Positions 29,734-38,575 of a DNA stretch of 64,000 nt are shown in pieces. How positions within the stretch are numbered: the stretch's first letter is position 1; each line of letters begins with the position of its first letter. This DNA comes from Marinomonas posidonica_A. GTDB taxonomy: Bacteria; Pseudomonadota; Gammaproteobacteria; Pseudomonadales; Marinomonadaceae. The notes under the pieces were generated by a model. It saw only the letters and a program-made list of their open reading frames with translations, did no database searches and was not told the origin of the DNA. The stretch is from the NCBI RefSeq assembly GCF_043643765.1, contig NZ_JBHZSP010000003.1:277834-341833 (forward strand), read 5' to 3'. The position numbers and the translations under genes were made by a program.

Positions 29734-29812
29734 AATTACAAAAAAAATGTTCACTTAAATTTCTTATAGTTTAGATTGTTTAACCTATTTTTAAGGCCAG
29801 AGGGAATTGCCC

Positions 29813-30889
29813 GTGGAAAATGGGTTAAAACAGCGGGTTTTACAATGGTTATTAGGCAGCCGTGAAAAACCGTATCAATATACTCATCATGCCGTTTTAC
29901 TCATCGGCTCCTTGGTTTACTTTTATTGCGCTGTGGCAAACTACGCGTTTCACCTTGCTAGTCTCACTAATGTGTTGGTTCAGTTTGCGTTAGTGCCTAT
30001 TATTCTTTTTATCTGGTACTTATCTCGCTGGCATAACTATTTTAAGAGCATGGCTGTGCTCTTCATGTTGCTAGTAACCCTAGTGTCTTTGCCCATTAAT
30101 TGGATTGGAAATGGAGGATACAGTGGTCCTACCTATTTTTTAAACTTGGGTGTGCTTATCTATATTTCCGTTGCCTTTCGAGATTTAGGTCTTTACCGGC
30201 GATTGGGCCAAGCCTTGGCGATTTTAATGCCGATTCCTTTATTGATGATTGAGCGGCGTTATCCAGACTTGATTTTTAATCATGAGACAGCGGATTTACT
30301 TCAGCTTGACCTGACCATCAGCTTTGTCGCAACAGGCTTTTTTTTAATGCTGATGATGGAAAATTACTCTCGTCGTTTTAAGCTTGAAAGAGACAAAGCC
30401 ACCAATTTGAGTATTAAACTGCAATTACTTTCCGAACAAGATCCGCTAACGGGATTGAGTAATCGCCGAGTTTTAGAGCCTTGTTTAGATTGTTGGCGTA
30501 CAGAAGGAAGAACTTTTTGCCTGGCATTAATTGATCTGGACTATTTTAAGTCAATCAATGACCAATGGGGTCATAATTACGGTGATGAAGTGTTATGCGC
30601 TTTTGCTAAGGTTCTGCATGACCTTGCTAAACAACAGCATGGCCAAGCCATTCGTCTTGGAGGAGAGGAGTTTGTGCTATTACTTCCGCTGAACTTACAA
30701 ATGACATTTGATTGTTTAATTAATCTAGCAAATGAGTTTAAGGCCACTCAGCTGGAAAATGGTGTCACCACCTTTAGTGCGGGTGTGGCTCAAATACAGG
30801 CGCAAGAAGAGAACCAAGCGTTACTGAAACGAGCTGATGATCTTATGTATGATGCTAAAAGAGCTGGACGTGACTGTATTAAAGTCTAA
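29813..30889 (+). CDS. Membrane diguanylate cyclase (GGDEF)
   Basis: 358 aa. Six hydrophobic segments fill residues ~25-190, with no recognised sensor family, then a short coil and a GGDEF domain (QDPLTGLSNRRVL, LIDLDYFKSINDQWGH, LGGEEF). The canonical I-site position reads QQHG, so it is absent. GTG 29813 is preferred: AGAGGGA is 7 nt upstream, whereas TTG 29807 is almost on top of that site. Probably its own or shared transcript with the PAS-GGDEF gene. Confidence 0.87.
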   Translation: MENGLKQRVLQWLLGSREKPYQYTHHAVLLIGSLVYFYCAVANYAFHLASLTNVLVQFALVPIILFIWYLSRWHNYFKSMAVLFMLLVTLVSLPINWIGNGGYSGPTYFLNLGVLIYISVAFRDLGLYRRLGQALAILMPIPLLMIERRYPDLIFNHETADLLQLDLTISFVATGFFLMLMMENYSRRFKLERDKATNLSIKLQLLSEQDPLTGLSNRRVLEPCLDCWRTEGRTFCLALIDLDYFKSINDQWGHNYGDEVLCAFAKVLHDLAKQQHGQAIRLGGEEFVLLLPLNLQMTFDCLINLANEFKATQLENGVTTFSAGVAQIQAQEENQALLKRADDLMYDAKRAGRDCIKV

Positions 30890-31031
30890 TCTCAGTACAT
30901 GGTTAACAGGCTCTCTTATTAAATCAATATAATGTCCGTTAGAGGCATTTCTTTTCTAATTGACTTGCCATAAGAGGTGATTTGAGCAAATCTGAACGTA
31001 TCTGGATTCGCGATAGGGAAATCACTAGGTT

Positions 31032-32618
31032 ATGTCAATTCTCTTGTCTGCTTTGCCAATATTGCTACTAATTTGGGCGATGACTAAGCGTCATTCGGTG
31101 CCGTCTCACATCGCTTTACCCAGCACAGCCTTGTTGGTTGCAGCGATTCAATACGGTTATTTTGAAGCGGATGTGCGTCTAATGCTAGCAAATAGTGTGG
31201 CGGGTATCTTGTCTGTTCTGACGCCTATATCCATTGTGGCAGGCGCCATTCTACTGAACCGGGTGTTGTTTTATTCGGGGGCAGAAGCGGTTTTGAGTCG
31301 TTGGCTGAAAAGCGTGAGTCAAAATAAAGTGGCGCAGTTGATGATCATAGGTTGGGCGTTTGCTTTTATGATTGAAGGGGCATCTGGTTTTGGCACGCCA
31401 GCAGCAATTGCCGCGCCAATTTTAATTGGTTTGGGCTTTCCTATCTTACCTGTCGCGATTCTTACACTCACAATGAACTCCATTCCTGTGTCCTTTGGGG
31501 CGGTTGGTACACCCATTTGGTTTGGTTTATCGGGTTTGTCTTTAACCACCTCAAGTTTACATGAGGTGGCTCAACACACTGCCTTACTAAATATGCTGGC
31601 TGCCTTTGTGGTTCCTATCATGGCTTTGCGTTTTGTTGTTTCTTGGCAAGACATTCGTTCTAACTTGGTGTTTATTTTATTAAGCATCCTATCCTGTACT
31701 GTCCCTTATGTTTTGGTGGCTCAGTGGAATCTTGAATTCCCAGCCTTGGTTGGTGGTGCTGTGGGCGTTATGTTGAGTGTTATCTTAGCAACCCGTGGTG
31801 TGGGACTGGCAACATCTACAACAGGTCAGAATAGCGACGCGGTATTGGATTCAAGAGAGGTAGTGAAAGCTTTATCGCCATTTATGTTTTTGATTGCGAT
31901 TTTGTTGCTAACACGGCTGCCCAGTGTGGGGTTAAAACAGTGGTTAAACTCAACGATGCCAATAGGACAATGGTCTTCGTATATCGGTGAGTTTGAAGTA
32001 AGTCGGTCTTTGGTATTGGGGCTACAAAATATTTTAGGAACAGACATAAGCTGGCAATATAAGAGTTTATACGTTCCAGCTTTGATTCCTTTTGTCTTGG
32101 TGGTATTCGTGTGTGTTCCGTTATTTCGTATGTCGTTACAGCAAGTCAAGTTAGCAATAAAGGATACAGGAAGTCGATTACGTCTACCTTGTGTGTCTTT
32201 GATCGGGGCATTGGTGATGGTGAATTTGATGATGCAGGGCGAGGCATCGTCTCCCATGTTTTTAATTGCTCAAGGGTTTTCCCAAGTATTAGGTGAAAGT
32301 TGGGCCTATACAGCAGCATTGTTAGGTGCGCTGGGTTCTTTTTTTTCAGGCTCCGCGACCGTTTCTAACCTTACATTTGGCGCTATTCAATTGGACATTG
32401 CGCAATCGGTTGGCTTGCCAGTAGGCTTGATTTTGGCATTGCAGTCCGCGGGCGCGGCGATGGGCAATATGGTCTGTATCAATAATATTATTGCGGTCTC
32501 CACCATCGTTGGCATTAGTAATAAAGAGGGCGTCATTATTATGCGGACTCTGCGGCCAATGTTGGCTTATGCATTGATCGCGGCTTTGTACTCGTATGGA
32601 TTTCTATGGCTGTTTTAG
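31032..32618 (+). CDS. LctP-family L-lactate/glycolate permease
   Basis: 528 aa inner-membrane protein with 12-14 hydrophobic helices and the conserved LctP stretches IEGASGFGTPAAIAAPILIGLGF and FGAVGTPIWFGL, plus GSATVSNLTFGAIQ and AAMGNMVCINNIIA near the C-terminus. This family imports L- and D-lactate or glycolate with protons. No lactate dehydrogenase is next to it, so the substrate is not narrowed by context. Its stop overlaps the ribosome site of the next gene, implying co-transcription. Confidence 0.88.
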   Translation: MSILLSALPILLLIWAMTKRHSVPSHIALPSTALLVAAIQYGYFEADVRLMLANSVAGILSVLTPISIVAGAILLNRVLFYSGAEAVLSRWLKSVSQNKVAQLMIIGWAFAFMIEGASGFGTPAAIAAPILIGLGFPILPVAILTLTMNSIPVSFGAVGTPIWFGLSGLSLTTSSLHEVAQHTALLNMLAAFVVPIMALRFVVSWQDIRSNLVFILLSILSCTVPYVLVAQWNLEFPALVGGAVGVMLSVILATRGVGLATSTTGQNSDAVLDSREVVKALSPFMFLIAILLLTRLPSVGLKQWLNSTMPIGQWSSYIGEFEVSRSLVLGLQNILGTDISWQYKSLYVPALIPFVLVVFVCVPLFRMSLQQVKLAIKDTGSRLRLPCVSLIGALVMVNLMMQGEASSPMFLIAQGFSQVLGESWAYTAALLGALGSFFSGSATVSNLTFGAIQLDIAQSVGLPVGLILALQSAGAAMGNMVCINNIIAVSTIVGISNKEGVIIMRTLRPMLAYALIAALYSYGFLWLF

Positions 32619-32628
32619 GAGGGATAGA

Positions 32629-33042
32629 ATGAAAAAAGTCTTTGTCTTTGGCACATTGAAAGAAGGCTTTCCAAATTTTAGGCACAATCAAGGGCGTCGC
32701 TTTCGAACAGAGTTTGTCAGCCAAAGAGCATTTCTCTTATATCTGGTGGGAGAGCGTTACTCTCCTTGGCTGATATTAACGCCAGGTTTAGGTCATGCCA
32801 TCAAAGGACAAGTGTTTGAAGTAACAGACGAGGTCTTACGAGAGATGGACTTGCTTGAAAGAGTCAATGAAATAGAGGGTTATCAGCGAGCCGAAATAGA
32901 CGTTGTTTGCCAGCAAACGGGTGAAGTTTTTAGGGTGTTTGTTTATATTAAGCCAAGTCTATCTTTGTCGGTTCATGACATTAGAATGGAATTGAAAGAC
33001 GAGTATTTGTTGGAGCATGCGAAATTATATCGCCCTCGATAA
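32629..33042 (+). CDS. Gamma-glutamylcyclotransferase-like (AIG2/GGCT) protein
   Basis: 137 aa. MKKVFVFGTLKEGFPNF matches the YGTL substrate loop of the GGCT-like fold. Further along, GQVFEVTDEVLREMDLLERV contains the conserved acidic residue region (usually ...LDxxEG). ATG 32629 is chosen because AGGAGG precedes it; the ORF opens earlier at 32596 inside the permease. Family members cyclise gamma-glutamyl amines; the actual substrate is unknown. Confidence 0.82.
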   Translation: MKKVFVFGTLKEGFPNFRHNQGRRFRTEFVSQRAFLLYLVGERYSPWLILTPGLGHAIKGQVFEVTDEVLREMDLLERVNEIEGYQRAEIDVVCQQTGEVFRVFVYIKPSLSLSVHDIRMELKDEYLLEHAKLYRPR

Positions 33043-33071
33043 CCCTATATGTGTTGGACGCAGTGATAAAA

Positions 33072-33095
33072 AAGGCCAGTCGCATGACTGGCCTT
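33072..33095. terminator. Terminator between the GGCT-like gene and the AGCS symporter gene
   Basis: Perfect 10-bp stem AAGGCCAGTC / GACTGGCCTT with loop GCAT. An A-run on its left gives a six-U tail on the minus strand, so it chiefly ends the symporter transcript; it may also work for the plus strand. Confidence 0.85.
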
Positions 33096-33138
33096 GATGT
33101 TTGTCATTGTGATTTAACATGACAGTGACGGGACAATA

Positions 33139-34653
33139 TTACTTATCTGTTTCGTTTTTTGCTTGCTGCTTTTCTAGACGTTTTTCCCAGAAATCAGCAC
33201 CTTTGATACCTAAAGCTTTTGGGTCAAAAGTATAGTCTTTAACGCCATTTGCTTTCTGTTGTTCGTAATCTCTTAGGGCTTTCATCGTTGGTTTCGCCAT
33301 GAAGAAGATTAACAAAATCCCCACGATGTTTAACCACGCCATCAAGCCAACACCCACATCACCAAGGTTCCAGATGTAACCTGCTGTGTTTACGGTACCG
33401 TATGCGACCATAAACATGATTAGCAGTTTCACTAGTGTCAGTGGAATATTGATTTTTAACGCACGACGTAAGTAAGCGACGTTGGTTTCTGCGATGTAGT
33501 AATACGCCAGGATGGTTGTGAAAGCGAAGAAGAACAAAGCAATTCCAACAAAGGCGGATCCAGTATGTCCAAATACACTGGCTAGTGCCATTTGAGTAAA
33601 GGCTGGAGAGGCAATGATGGTTGAAGGATCAACGTTTTGTACGATGAATTGACCTTCTGCCAATGCGCCTTGTACGTTGTACTGCTGCGTGATCAAGATC
33701 ATCAACGCGGTTGCGGTACAAATAAACAGCGTATCAATGTAAACCGAGAAGGCTTGTACTAAACCTTGTTGTGCTGGGTGTTGTACTTCTGCTGCTGCCG
33801 CGGCATGTGGACCAGTACCTTGACCGGCTTCGTTAGAGTAAACCCCACGTTTTACACCCCAACCAATGGCCGCACCAAAACCAGCTTGTGCTGTGAAGGC
33901 ATCAGAGATGATCAGACCAAAAATACCAGGCACTTTATCAAGGTTTAAGAAAACGATGATCAACGCCATGATAATGTAACCAAACGCCATGAAAGGCACG
34001 ATAACTTGCGTGAAGTTAGCGATACGTTTGATACCACCGAAAATGATGAAAGCCAATACGACGAGAATCACCGCAAGCGCTACTAACTTAGTTGAGCCGA
34101 CTTCACCAAAAGAACTGGTGACCATAGTGCCTTCGCCAAATACTTGAGTAACGGCATTACCTACTGAGTTGGCTTGAATGCCAGGCAAGAAGATGCCACA
34201 GGCAATGATAGAAGATAGGGCAAACAACACGCCCAACCATTTCCAGCCTAGGCAACGTTCAAAGTAGTAAGCTGGGCCACCACGGTATTGACCGTTTTCG
34301 CTCACTTTGTAGATTTGACCTAAGGTCGATTCCGCGTAAGCCGTACTAGCGCCCAAGAAGGCTACAACCCACATCCAGAATACGGCTCCAGGACCACCGA
34401 AACCGATAGCGGCTGCAACACCAGCAATATTACCAGTACCAACACGACCAGACAGTGATACTGCCAGCGCTTGGAAAGACGAGATGCCTTTATCAGAGGT
34501 ATTACCGTTGAATAACAAAGTCCACATTTCTTTGAAATGACGAACTTGTGCAAAACGCGTCAGAATTGAGTAGAAAAGACCTGCACCAAGACATAGATAA
34601 ATTAAGGCAGGGCTCCAAATGATCCCGTTCAGGAAATCAATGAATGCTTGCAT
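33139..34653 (-). CDS. AGCS-family sodium:alanine/glycine symporter
   Basis: 504 aa with about ten membrane helices. Hallmarks are SLSGRVGTGNIAGVAAAIGFGGPGAVFWMW and GWGVKRGVYSNEAGQGTGPHAAAAAEV, the conserved AGCS segments. Imports alanine or glycine with Na+, fitting a marine host. ATG 34653 has GAGGA 7 nt upstream. Single gene; no glycine riboswitch is apparent upstream. In view of the nearby taurine pathway, which yields alanine, amino-acid use is plausible but not linked by position. Confidence 0.93.
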   Translation of the reverse strand: MQAFIDFLNGIIWSPALIYLCLGAGLFYSILTRFAQVRHFKEMWTLLFNGNTSDKGISSFQALAVSLSGRVGTGNIAGVAAAIGFGGPGAVFWMWVVAFLGASTAYAESTLGQIYKVSENGQYRGGPAYYFERCLGWKWLGVLFALSSIIACGIFLPGIQANSVGNAVTQVFGEGTMVTSSFGEVGSTKLVALAVILVVLAFIIFGGIKRIANFTQVIVPFMAFGYIIMALIIVFLNLDKVPGIFGLIISDAFTAQAGFGAAIGWGVKRGVYSNEAGQGTGPHAAAAAEVQHPAQQGLVQAFSVYIDTLFICTATALMILITQQYNVQGALAEGQFIVQNVDPSTIIASPAFTQMALASVFGHTGSAFVGIALFFFAFTTILAYYYIAETNVAYLRRALKINIPLTLVKLLIMFMVAYGTVNTAGYIWNLGDVGVGLMAWLNIVGILLIFFMAKPTMKALRDYEQQKANGVKDYTFDPKALGIKGADFWEKRLEKQQAKNETDK

Positions 34654-35089
34654 AGTGAATCCTCGAGTATAAGCTCTGTGAGCTTTTTTAATTGTTATAT
34701 TCCTTGTGAAGAAACAAAGCTTGTGGCCTGTTTTCTTCGTACTGAGAATGCGTACTAAAATCTGTAAGTAAGTAACTTAATATTAAGATAAAAGTGTGCA
34801 CCTTAGTGGGGCGAATTTATCACGATTCCTAGCATTACGCTATTTAACATAAGTAAAAAATGCGCTTAATAAAAAATTTCGACACAACAGAGGTTGTGAT
34901 CGAGATAGAGTGTGAGCCTGGGGAAGCATGGCTCCTTAAGTAACTTCATCGGTGTCGGATGAGCTTTTTATTAGACAAATGTCTTGCTGATGATCAGGCT
35001 AACTTAAATTGTTTTTCTCCTGCAGCAGATTTGTTGCTCGATATCCTACTAGAACGTGAGACTTAGGTTAGTAAAGAAACGCTTTATGT
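34654..35089. other. Intergenic region between AGCS symporter and methyltransferase
   Basis: 436 bp. Contains the symporter promoter region (not resolved), a small plus-strand stem AAGCTC-tgt-GAGCTT followed by T's at 34671-34689, and an ORF of 35 codons at 34959-35066 without a ribosome site or recognisable product. I see no RNA gene here. Confidence 0.5.
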
Positions 35090-36031
35090 CTATGTTTTTT
35101 TACTGAAGATAAGTACTTTTAAACCTCTTTCTAGGTCAATATCGGGGAACTCCGGAGGGTTTTCTAGACGGCATTGAAAATCTAATGCAGGGGCTTCAGC
35201 TTGCATGCTATCAATTAAGAATTGAGCCGGTAAGTTTGGGTCATTGATGCAGGCTAGAACCTGACCTTTTGCATTCAGTAAGTCTGGCAGTCGACGTAAA
35301 ATTTTCTGATAATCTGTGGTCAGAGCAAAGCTGCCTTTTTGGAAACTAGGTGGATCAATAATGATAAGATCATACGGACCGTATTTTTTGATTTTACCCC
35401 AAGATTTAAAAATATCATGAGCAAAAAATTTCACTTTATTGAGATCGTGGCCATTCAAACGGTGGTTATTTCGACCTCGGCTAAGAGCACCTTTAGCCAT
35501 GTCCAAGTTGACTACCTGATTAGCTTGTCCTTTGATGGCGGCGACGGAAAATCCACAAGTGTATGCAAACAAATTTAAAACGTTTTTGTTCTGGCTGTTT
35601 TTAGTGATCCAGCGACGCCCATAGCGCATGTCCAGAAATAACCCTGCGTTTTGGTTTTGTCCTAAGCTAAGTTGAAACTTTAAACCTTCTTCATCGACAA
35701 CAAGATTCTTTTCTGCTTCTCCCCAGAGTGTTTGCGTGGGATGATTTGGCTGATAGCGATATTGAATAACAATGGCTTTGACATTACAGGTTGACCATTT
35801 CTCATGTAGTGTCCAAGAGATTATCTCCTGGATAAGACATTGCTCATCAGTCGGTATCATTTCCTTAAATAGGGTGATAAACAATTGCCCAGCCATAAAA
35901 TCGACGGTAATTTGTTCTAAGCCTTCAAAGCACTGACCCCGACCATGGAAGAGTCTTCTCAGTTGGTTTGGAGTCTGCGGTAATTGCGTAAAAATATGCT
36001 GGGTTAGGGTGTTGAGAATAGCAGGGGTCAT
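35090..36031 (-). CDS. Class I SAM-dependent methyltransferase, RlmI/RlmK-like
   Basis: 313 aa without a PUA domain. The C-terminal two-thirds match the PF10672-type rRNA cytosine/guanine methyltransferase fold: GLFLDMRYGRRWI, NVLNLFAYTCGFSVAAI (SAM-binding motif I), and DLIIIDPPSFQKGSF, in which the DPPSF motif is typical of the RlmI/RlmK group. An RNA substrate is likely, but which base is not known. ATG 36031. Followed by the symporter far downstream; monocistronic. Confidence 0.8.
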   Translation of the reverse strand: MTPAILNTLTQHIFTQLPQTPNQLRRLFHGRGQCFEGLEQITVDFMAGQLFITLFKEMIPTDEQCLIQEIISWTLHEKWSTCNVKAIVIQYRYQPNHPTQTLWGEAEKNLVVDEEGLKFQLSLGQNQNAGLFLDMRYGRRWITKNSQNKNVLNLFAYTCGFSVAAIKGQANQVVNLDMAKGALSRGRNNHRLNGHDLNKVKFFAHDIFKSWGKIKKYGPYDLIIIDPPSFQKGSFALTTDYQKILRRLPDLLNAKGQVLACINDPNLPAQFLIDSMQAEAPALDFQCRLENPPEFPDIDLERGLKVLIFSKKT

Positions 36032-36112
36032 GGTGGCCGTTTCTTACTTTCAGAAGGGCGTATTGTACTGCTTAGAGAATTCTTTACCATCATGAATTGA
36101 AGTACGTAAGTA

Positions 36113-36134
36113 GACCGAGCCGATTGGCTCGGTC
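36113..36134 (-). terminator. Hairpin after the PepSY gene
   Basis: Perfect 9-bp stem GACCGAGCC / GGCTCGGTC with a GATT loop, 8 bp past the PepSY stop codon. Downstream on the minus strand is pyrimidine-rich but lacks a long T-run. Confidence 0.55.
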
Positions 36135-36142
36135 AATCATCC

Positions 36143-37516
36143 TTAAGCGGATTTTTTCCAGCGCCATGCATCAATTAATAAGAAAGCAATCAGGCTTACC
36201 CCCATAACAGGCATACTCAAGCCGAGTGCCAGTGCTACACCGAGCGTAATGACTTTTTGAACGCTTGTCAGCTTACTCCATGCTTGCAATAAGGGTTTGG
36301 ATGTTGGACCTGCACTAGGACGTCGAATCCACCACATTTTATAACCCCAAATAATCATCATACAAACAGACAATCCAAATAGAGTTAACAAGATTTGATT
36401 AGGAATACCAAACAGGACGCCCATATGAGCATCGATGCCCCAACGGATTAATTTAGCGACCAGAGGGAAGGTGTCGAAGTCGGCACGACTGGTTACCGTC
36501 ATGGTACTTGTGTCTACCGCTACACTGTCTACTTGGGTTGGCCAAGATCGGTCAATCTCGCGAACAAACCAAGCTTTGTGACCTGTGCGATCAGGTTTGA
36601 TTTCGATTTTGTTAGCATTAATACCAGCCTCACGAGCGGCTTTTAGAACCCCATCAAACAGCAGGTCAGAGTTGTGAGTCGCGGTGTTTGTTGCAGACAT
36701 TTGTGATGAGTTGTGATGAGCATGGTCGGCGTGCTCATCGTTTTGTTGAGTGGTCTGCTGTGATGACAGACTAAGATCAACGGATGGCGTAACCCAACCA
36801 ATGGATGCTCTTAAACTGCCGATATTGCTACCGGCCCATTTCGACCAAGTTAAACCGGTTACAGAGACGAAAATTAGCCCCACAAAGATCCATAAGCCAA
36901 GTTGATAATGGCGACGTCGTTTTCGTAAATGTTCTGTTTTGGCAGCAACTTCAGCACGATTTTTTTTACCGCCTTTGTACCATAAGAATAGACCACCGAG
37001 TGCTGCAATCCATAACCAAGAGGCCGCTAACTCACTGTAATAACGTCCCACTTCACCCAGTAATAATTGGCGGTGAAAAAAGTCAATAGTGGTTCGAATT
37101 GGCAGTACGCCACTGGTACCATAGACAGGTAAATTACCTTTCAAATCTAGAGTGACAGGATCGATAAACAATGCCCTTGCACCCGTTAAGCGAGCTGTTG
37201 GGTCTAAAAACATTACACGTGTGTTATCCCCGACTTCTGGCGCGGGGCGAACCGCGAATAAAGTTAAATTACTGTTTAGGTGGGACCGAGCCGCTGCAAT
37301 TTGATTGGCTAGCGGTTGATAATCACCACGGCTTTGAGTCGTTAACGCCTCTTTGTAGACAGCGTTTTCAATCTGTGGCGACAGTATGTATAAGGTGCCG
37401 GTAAGGGCCGCAATAAAAATAAATGGACCGACAAACAAGCCGACATAAAAATGCAGGCGTGTGATCAGAAGCAACAGCGCATTAGATGCGGCTTCGTTTT
37501 TTATTTGACTAGACAT
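36143..37516 (-). CDS. PepSY-associated transmembrane protein (iron/metal uptake type)
   Basis: 457 aa with about four membrane helices: an N-terminal helix (LHFYVGLFVGPFIFIAALTGTLYIL), a pair mid-protein and two C-terminal ones. Large periplasmic loops between them contain a PepSY-like segment. One loop is His-rich (HADHAHHNSSQ), suggesting metal contact. Such proteins accompany TonB-dependent siderophore or metal uptake and may act as ferric reductases. ATG 37516 is chosen as it has GAGAG just upstream; the frame opens 17 codons earlier. It is preceded by a His-rich DUF2946 protein on the same strand, so the pair looks functional together. Confidence 0.82.
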   Translation of the reverse strand: MSSQIKNEAASNALLLLITRLHFYVGLFVGPFIFIAALTGTLYILSPQIENAVYKEALTTQSRGDYQPLANQIAAARSHLNSNLTLFAVRPAPEVGDNTRVMFLDPTARLTGARALFIDPVTLDLKGNLPVYGTSGVLPIRTTIDFFHRQLLLGEVGRYYSELAASWLWIAALGGLFLWYKGGKKNRAEVAAKTEHLRKRRRHYQLGLWIFVGLIFVSVTGLTWSKWAGSNIGSLRASIGWVTPSVDLSLSSQQTTQQNDEHADHAHHNSSQMSATNTATHNSDLLFDGVLKAAREAGINANKIEIKPDRTGHKAWFVREIDRSWPTQVDSVAVDTSTMTVTSRADFDTFPLVAKLIRWGIDAHMGVLFGIPNQILLTLFGLSVCMMIIWGYKMWWIRRPSAGPTSKPLLQAWSKLTSVQKVITLGVALALGLSMPVMGVSLIAFLLIDAWRWKKSA

Positions 37517-37576
37517 AGTTTCTCTCATTTTACTTGGCACAGACGTGCCCCTGAACATCATGTTCACTATTGTTTT

Positions 37577-38077
37577 TTAAAGGACTGTAAAACGAGAGTG
37601 TCGTGGTGGTGCTCGAGGGTTAAGAGGCGTGAATATGGCTAGGTATTTACGGACCAGTGTCGCATAAATAATACTGGGATAAGCTTCTTTCTCTAATGGA
37701 ACAATGGTGAAGCTTTGCGCATGTAGCCAACTTAAATGAAAGAGCAGAGAGCAGTATCCACAAGCCTCTAATAGGTTAGTGCTGCCTTCAATTTGGGGAT
37801 GATGCCCATGATGCCTCATGCTATTTGAGTTGGCTGGTTGAGAAAAGTGGGGTAGTGGATGACCTGTTGCGTGGTGTGTAGAGTCATGATGTTGCTGTGT
37901 CGAATGCGAGTGTTGTACTGCCGCTTGTGTTGCTACACTACTGGCTTGCAGTGTTTTAGCTAATTGAGAGTAGAGTGGGCCGAAATAGATTAAAAACACG
38001 CAAAACAAAGCCAAGAATACACCGACGTGTGTTTTGGCTTTGTGGATGGAGAGGCTGGGCGTGAAGACAGTCAACAT
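37577..38077 (-). CDS. DUF2946 family His-rich protein
   Basis: 166 aa. One N-terminal membrane segment (VGVFLALFCVFLIYFGPLY) is followed by a strikingly His-rich stretch (HSHSTQQHHDSTHHATGH, then MRHHGHHP) and the DUF2946 core ACGYCSLLFHL with two cysteines. A periplasmic metal (copper, zinc or iron) binding role is likely but unproven. It sits 60 bp upstream of the PepSY protein and is followed in the same direction, so an operon is probable. Confidence 0.8.
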   Translation of the reverse strand: MLTVFTPSLSIHKAKTHVGVFLALFCVFLIYFGPLYSQLAKTLQASSVATQAAVQHSHSTQQHHDSTHHATGHPLPHFSQPANSNSMRHHGHHPQIEGSTNLLEACGYCSLLFHLSWLHAQSFTIVPLEKEAYPSIIYATLVRKYLAIFTPLNPRAPPRHSRFTVL

Positions 38078-38106
38078 GCTTTCTTGACAATTGGCAAGGT
38101 AAACCG

Positions 38107-38475
38107 CTAAGCAGGTTTAATGTCGTGGCTATGCTCTTCAGCAGAAGAGACAATGCATTCTCCAGCCATATTGGGGGCTGCACCAACAGAATACTTATCT
38201 GCAGTCATGCCTGGTAACCATTTTTCTAACCAGTCTATAGCCGAGATTTCTAACCCTTTAAAATCAGGGTAGTCCTTTTCACCCCAATGTGAAGCCATGG
38301 CTTCGTTAGGCCAGACCGGAAGCACTTGGTCTGTATTAAGAGTAATAACTAAACAACCCTGTTCGTCAGCCAAGGTCCAAATGGAATGTCCTTGCCGAAC
38401 TCTTTGGACCATTTTGCTATAACGATCATTACTGGTTAAACGGAAAAAAGCATCGTCGAATTGTGTGTCAGACAT
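38107..38475 (-). CDS. DUF2750 family protein
   Basis: 122 aa soluble protein. The pattern RYSKMVQRVRQGHSIWTLAD followed by QVLPVWPNEAMASHW is characteristic of DUF2750. Function unknown. ATG 38475 (MSDTQFDD) is used; the frame opens three codons earlier at TTG 38484. It lies 29 bp before the DUF2946 gene, so it may lead that operon. Confidence 0.75.
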   Translation of the reverse strand: MSDTQFDDAFFRLTSNDRYSKMVQRVRQGHSIWTLADEQGCLVITLNTDQVLPVWPNEAMASHWGEKDYPDFKGLEISAIDWLEKWLPGMTADKYSVGAAPNMAGECIVSSAEEHSHDIKPA

Positions 38476-38541
38476 GAAGTACAACCTGATGTGTAAAATT
38501 ATCAGCGATCATATCACATTGCTATGAGCTTGATAAAAGTT

Positions 38542-38559
38542 TTCGCCCTCCATGGCGAA
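38542..38559 (-). terminator. Small hairpin after the adenine deaminase gene
   Basis: TTCGCC / GGCGAA stem of six pairs, 16 bp past the stop codon. On the minus strand it is followed by AACTTTTAT, giving a weak U-tail. Confidence 0.4.
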
Positions 38560-38575
38560 TCCATCAAAATGCAGT

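Noticed and set aside
34654..34950. Glycine riboswitch upstream of the AGCS symporter
   Set aside because: No matching conserved core or paired aptamer pattern could be found on the minus strand.
34959..35066. 35-codon ORF starting MSFLLDKC in the gap between the AGCS symporter and methyltransferase genes
   Set aside because: No ribosome-binding site, no recognisable product, and a length expected by chance in 436 bp.
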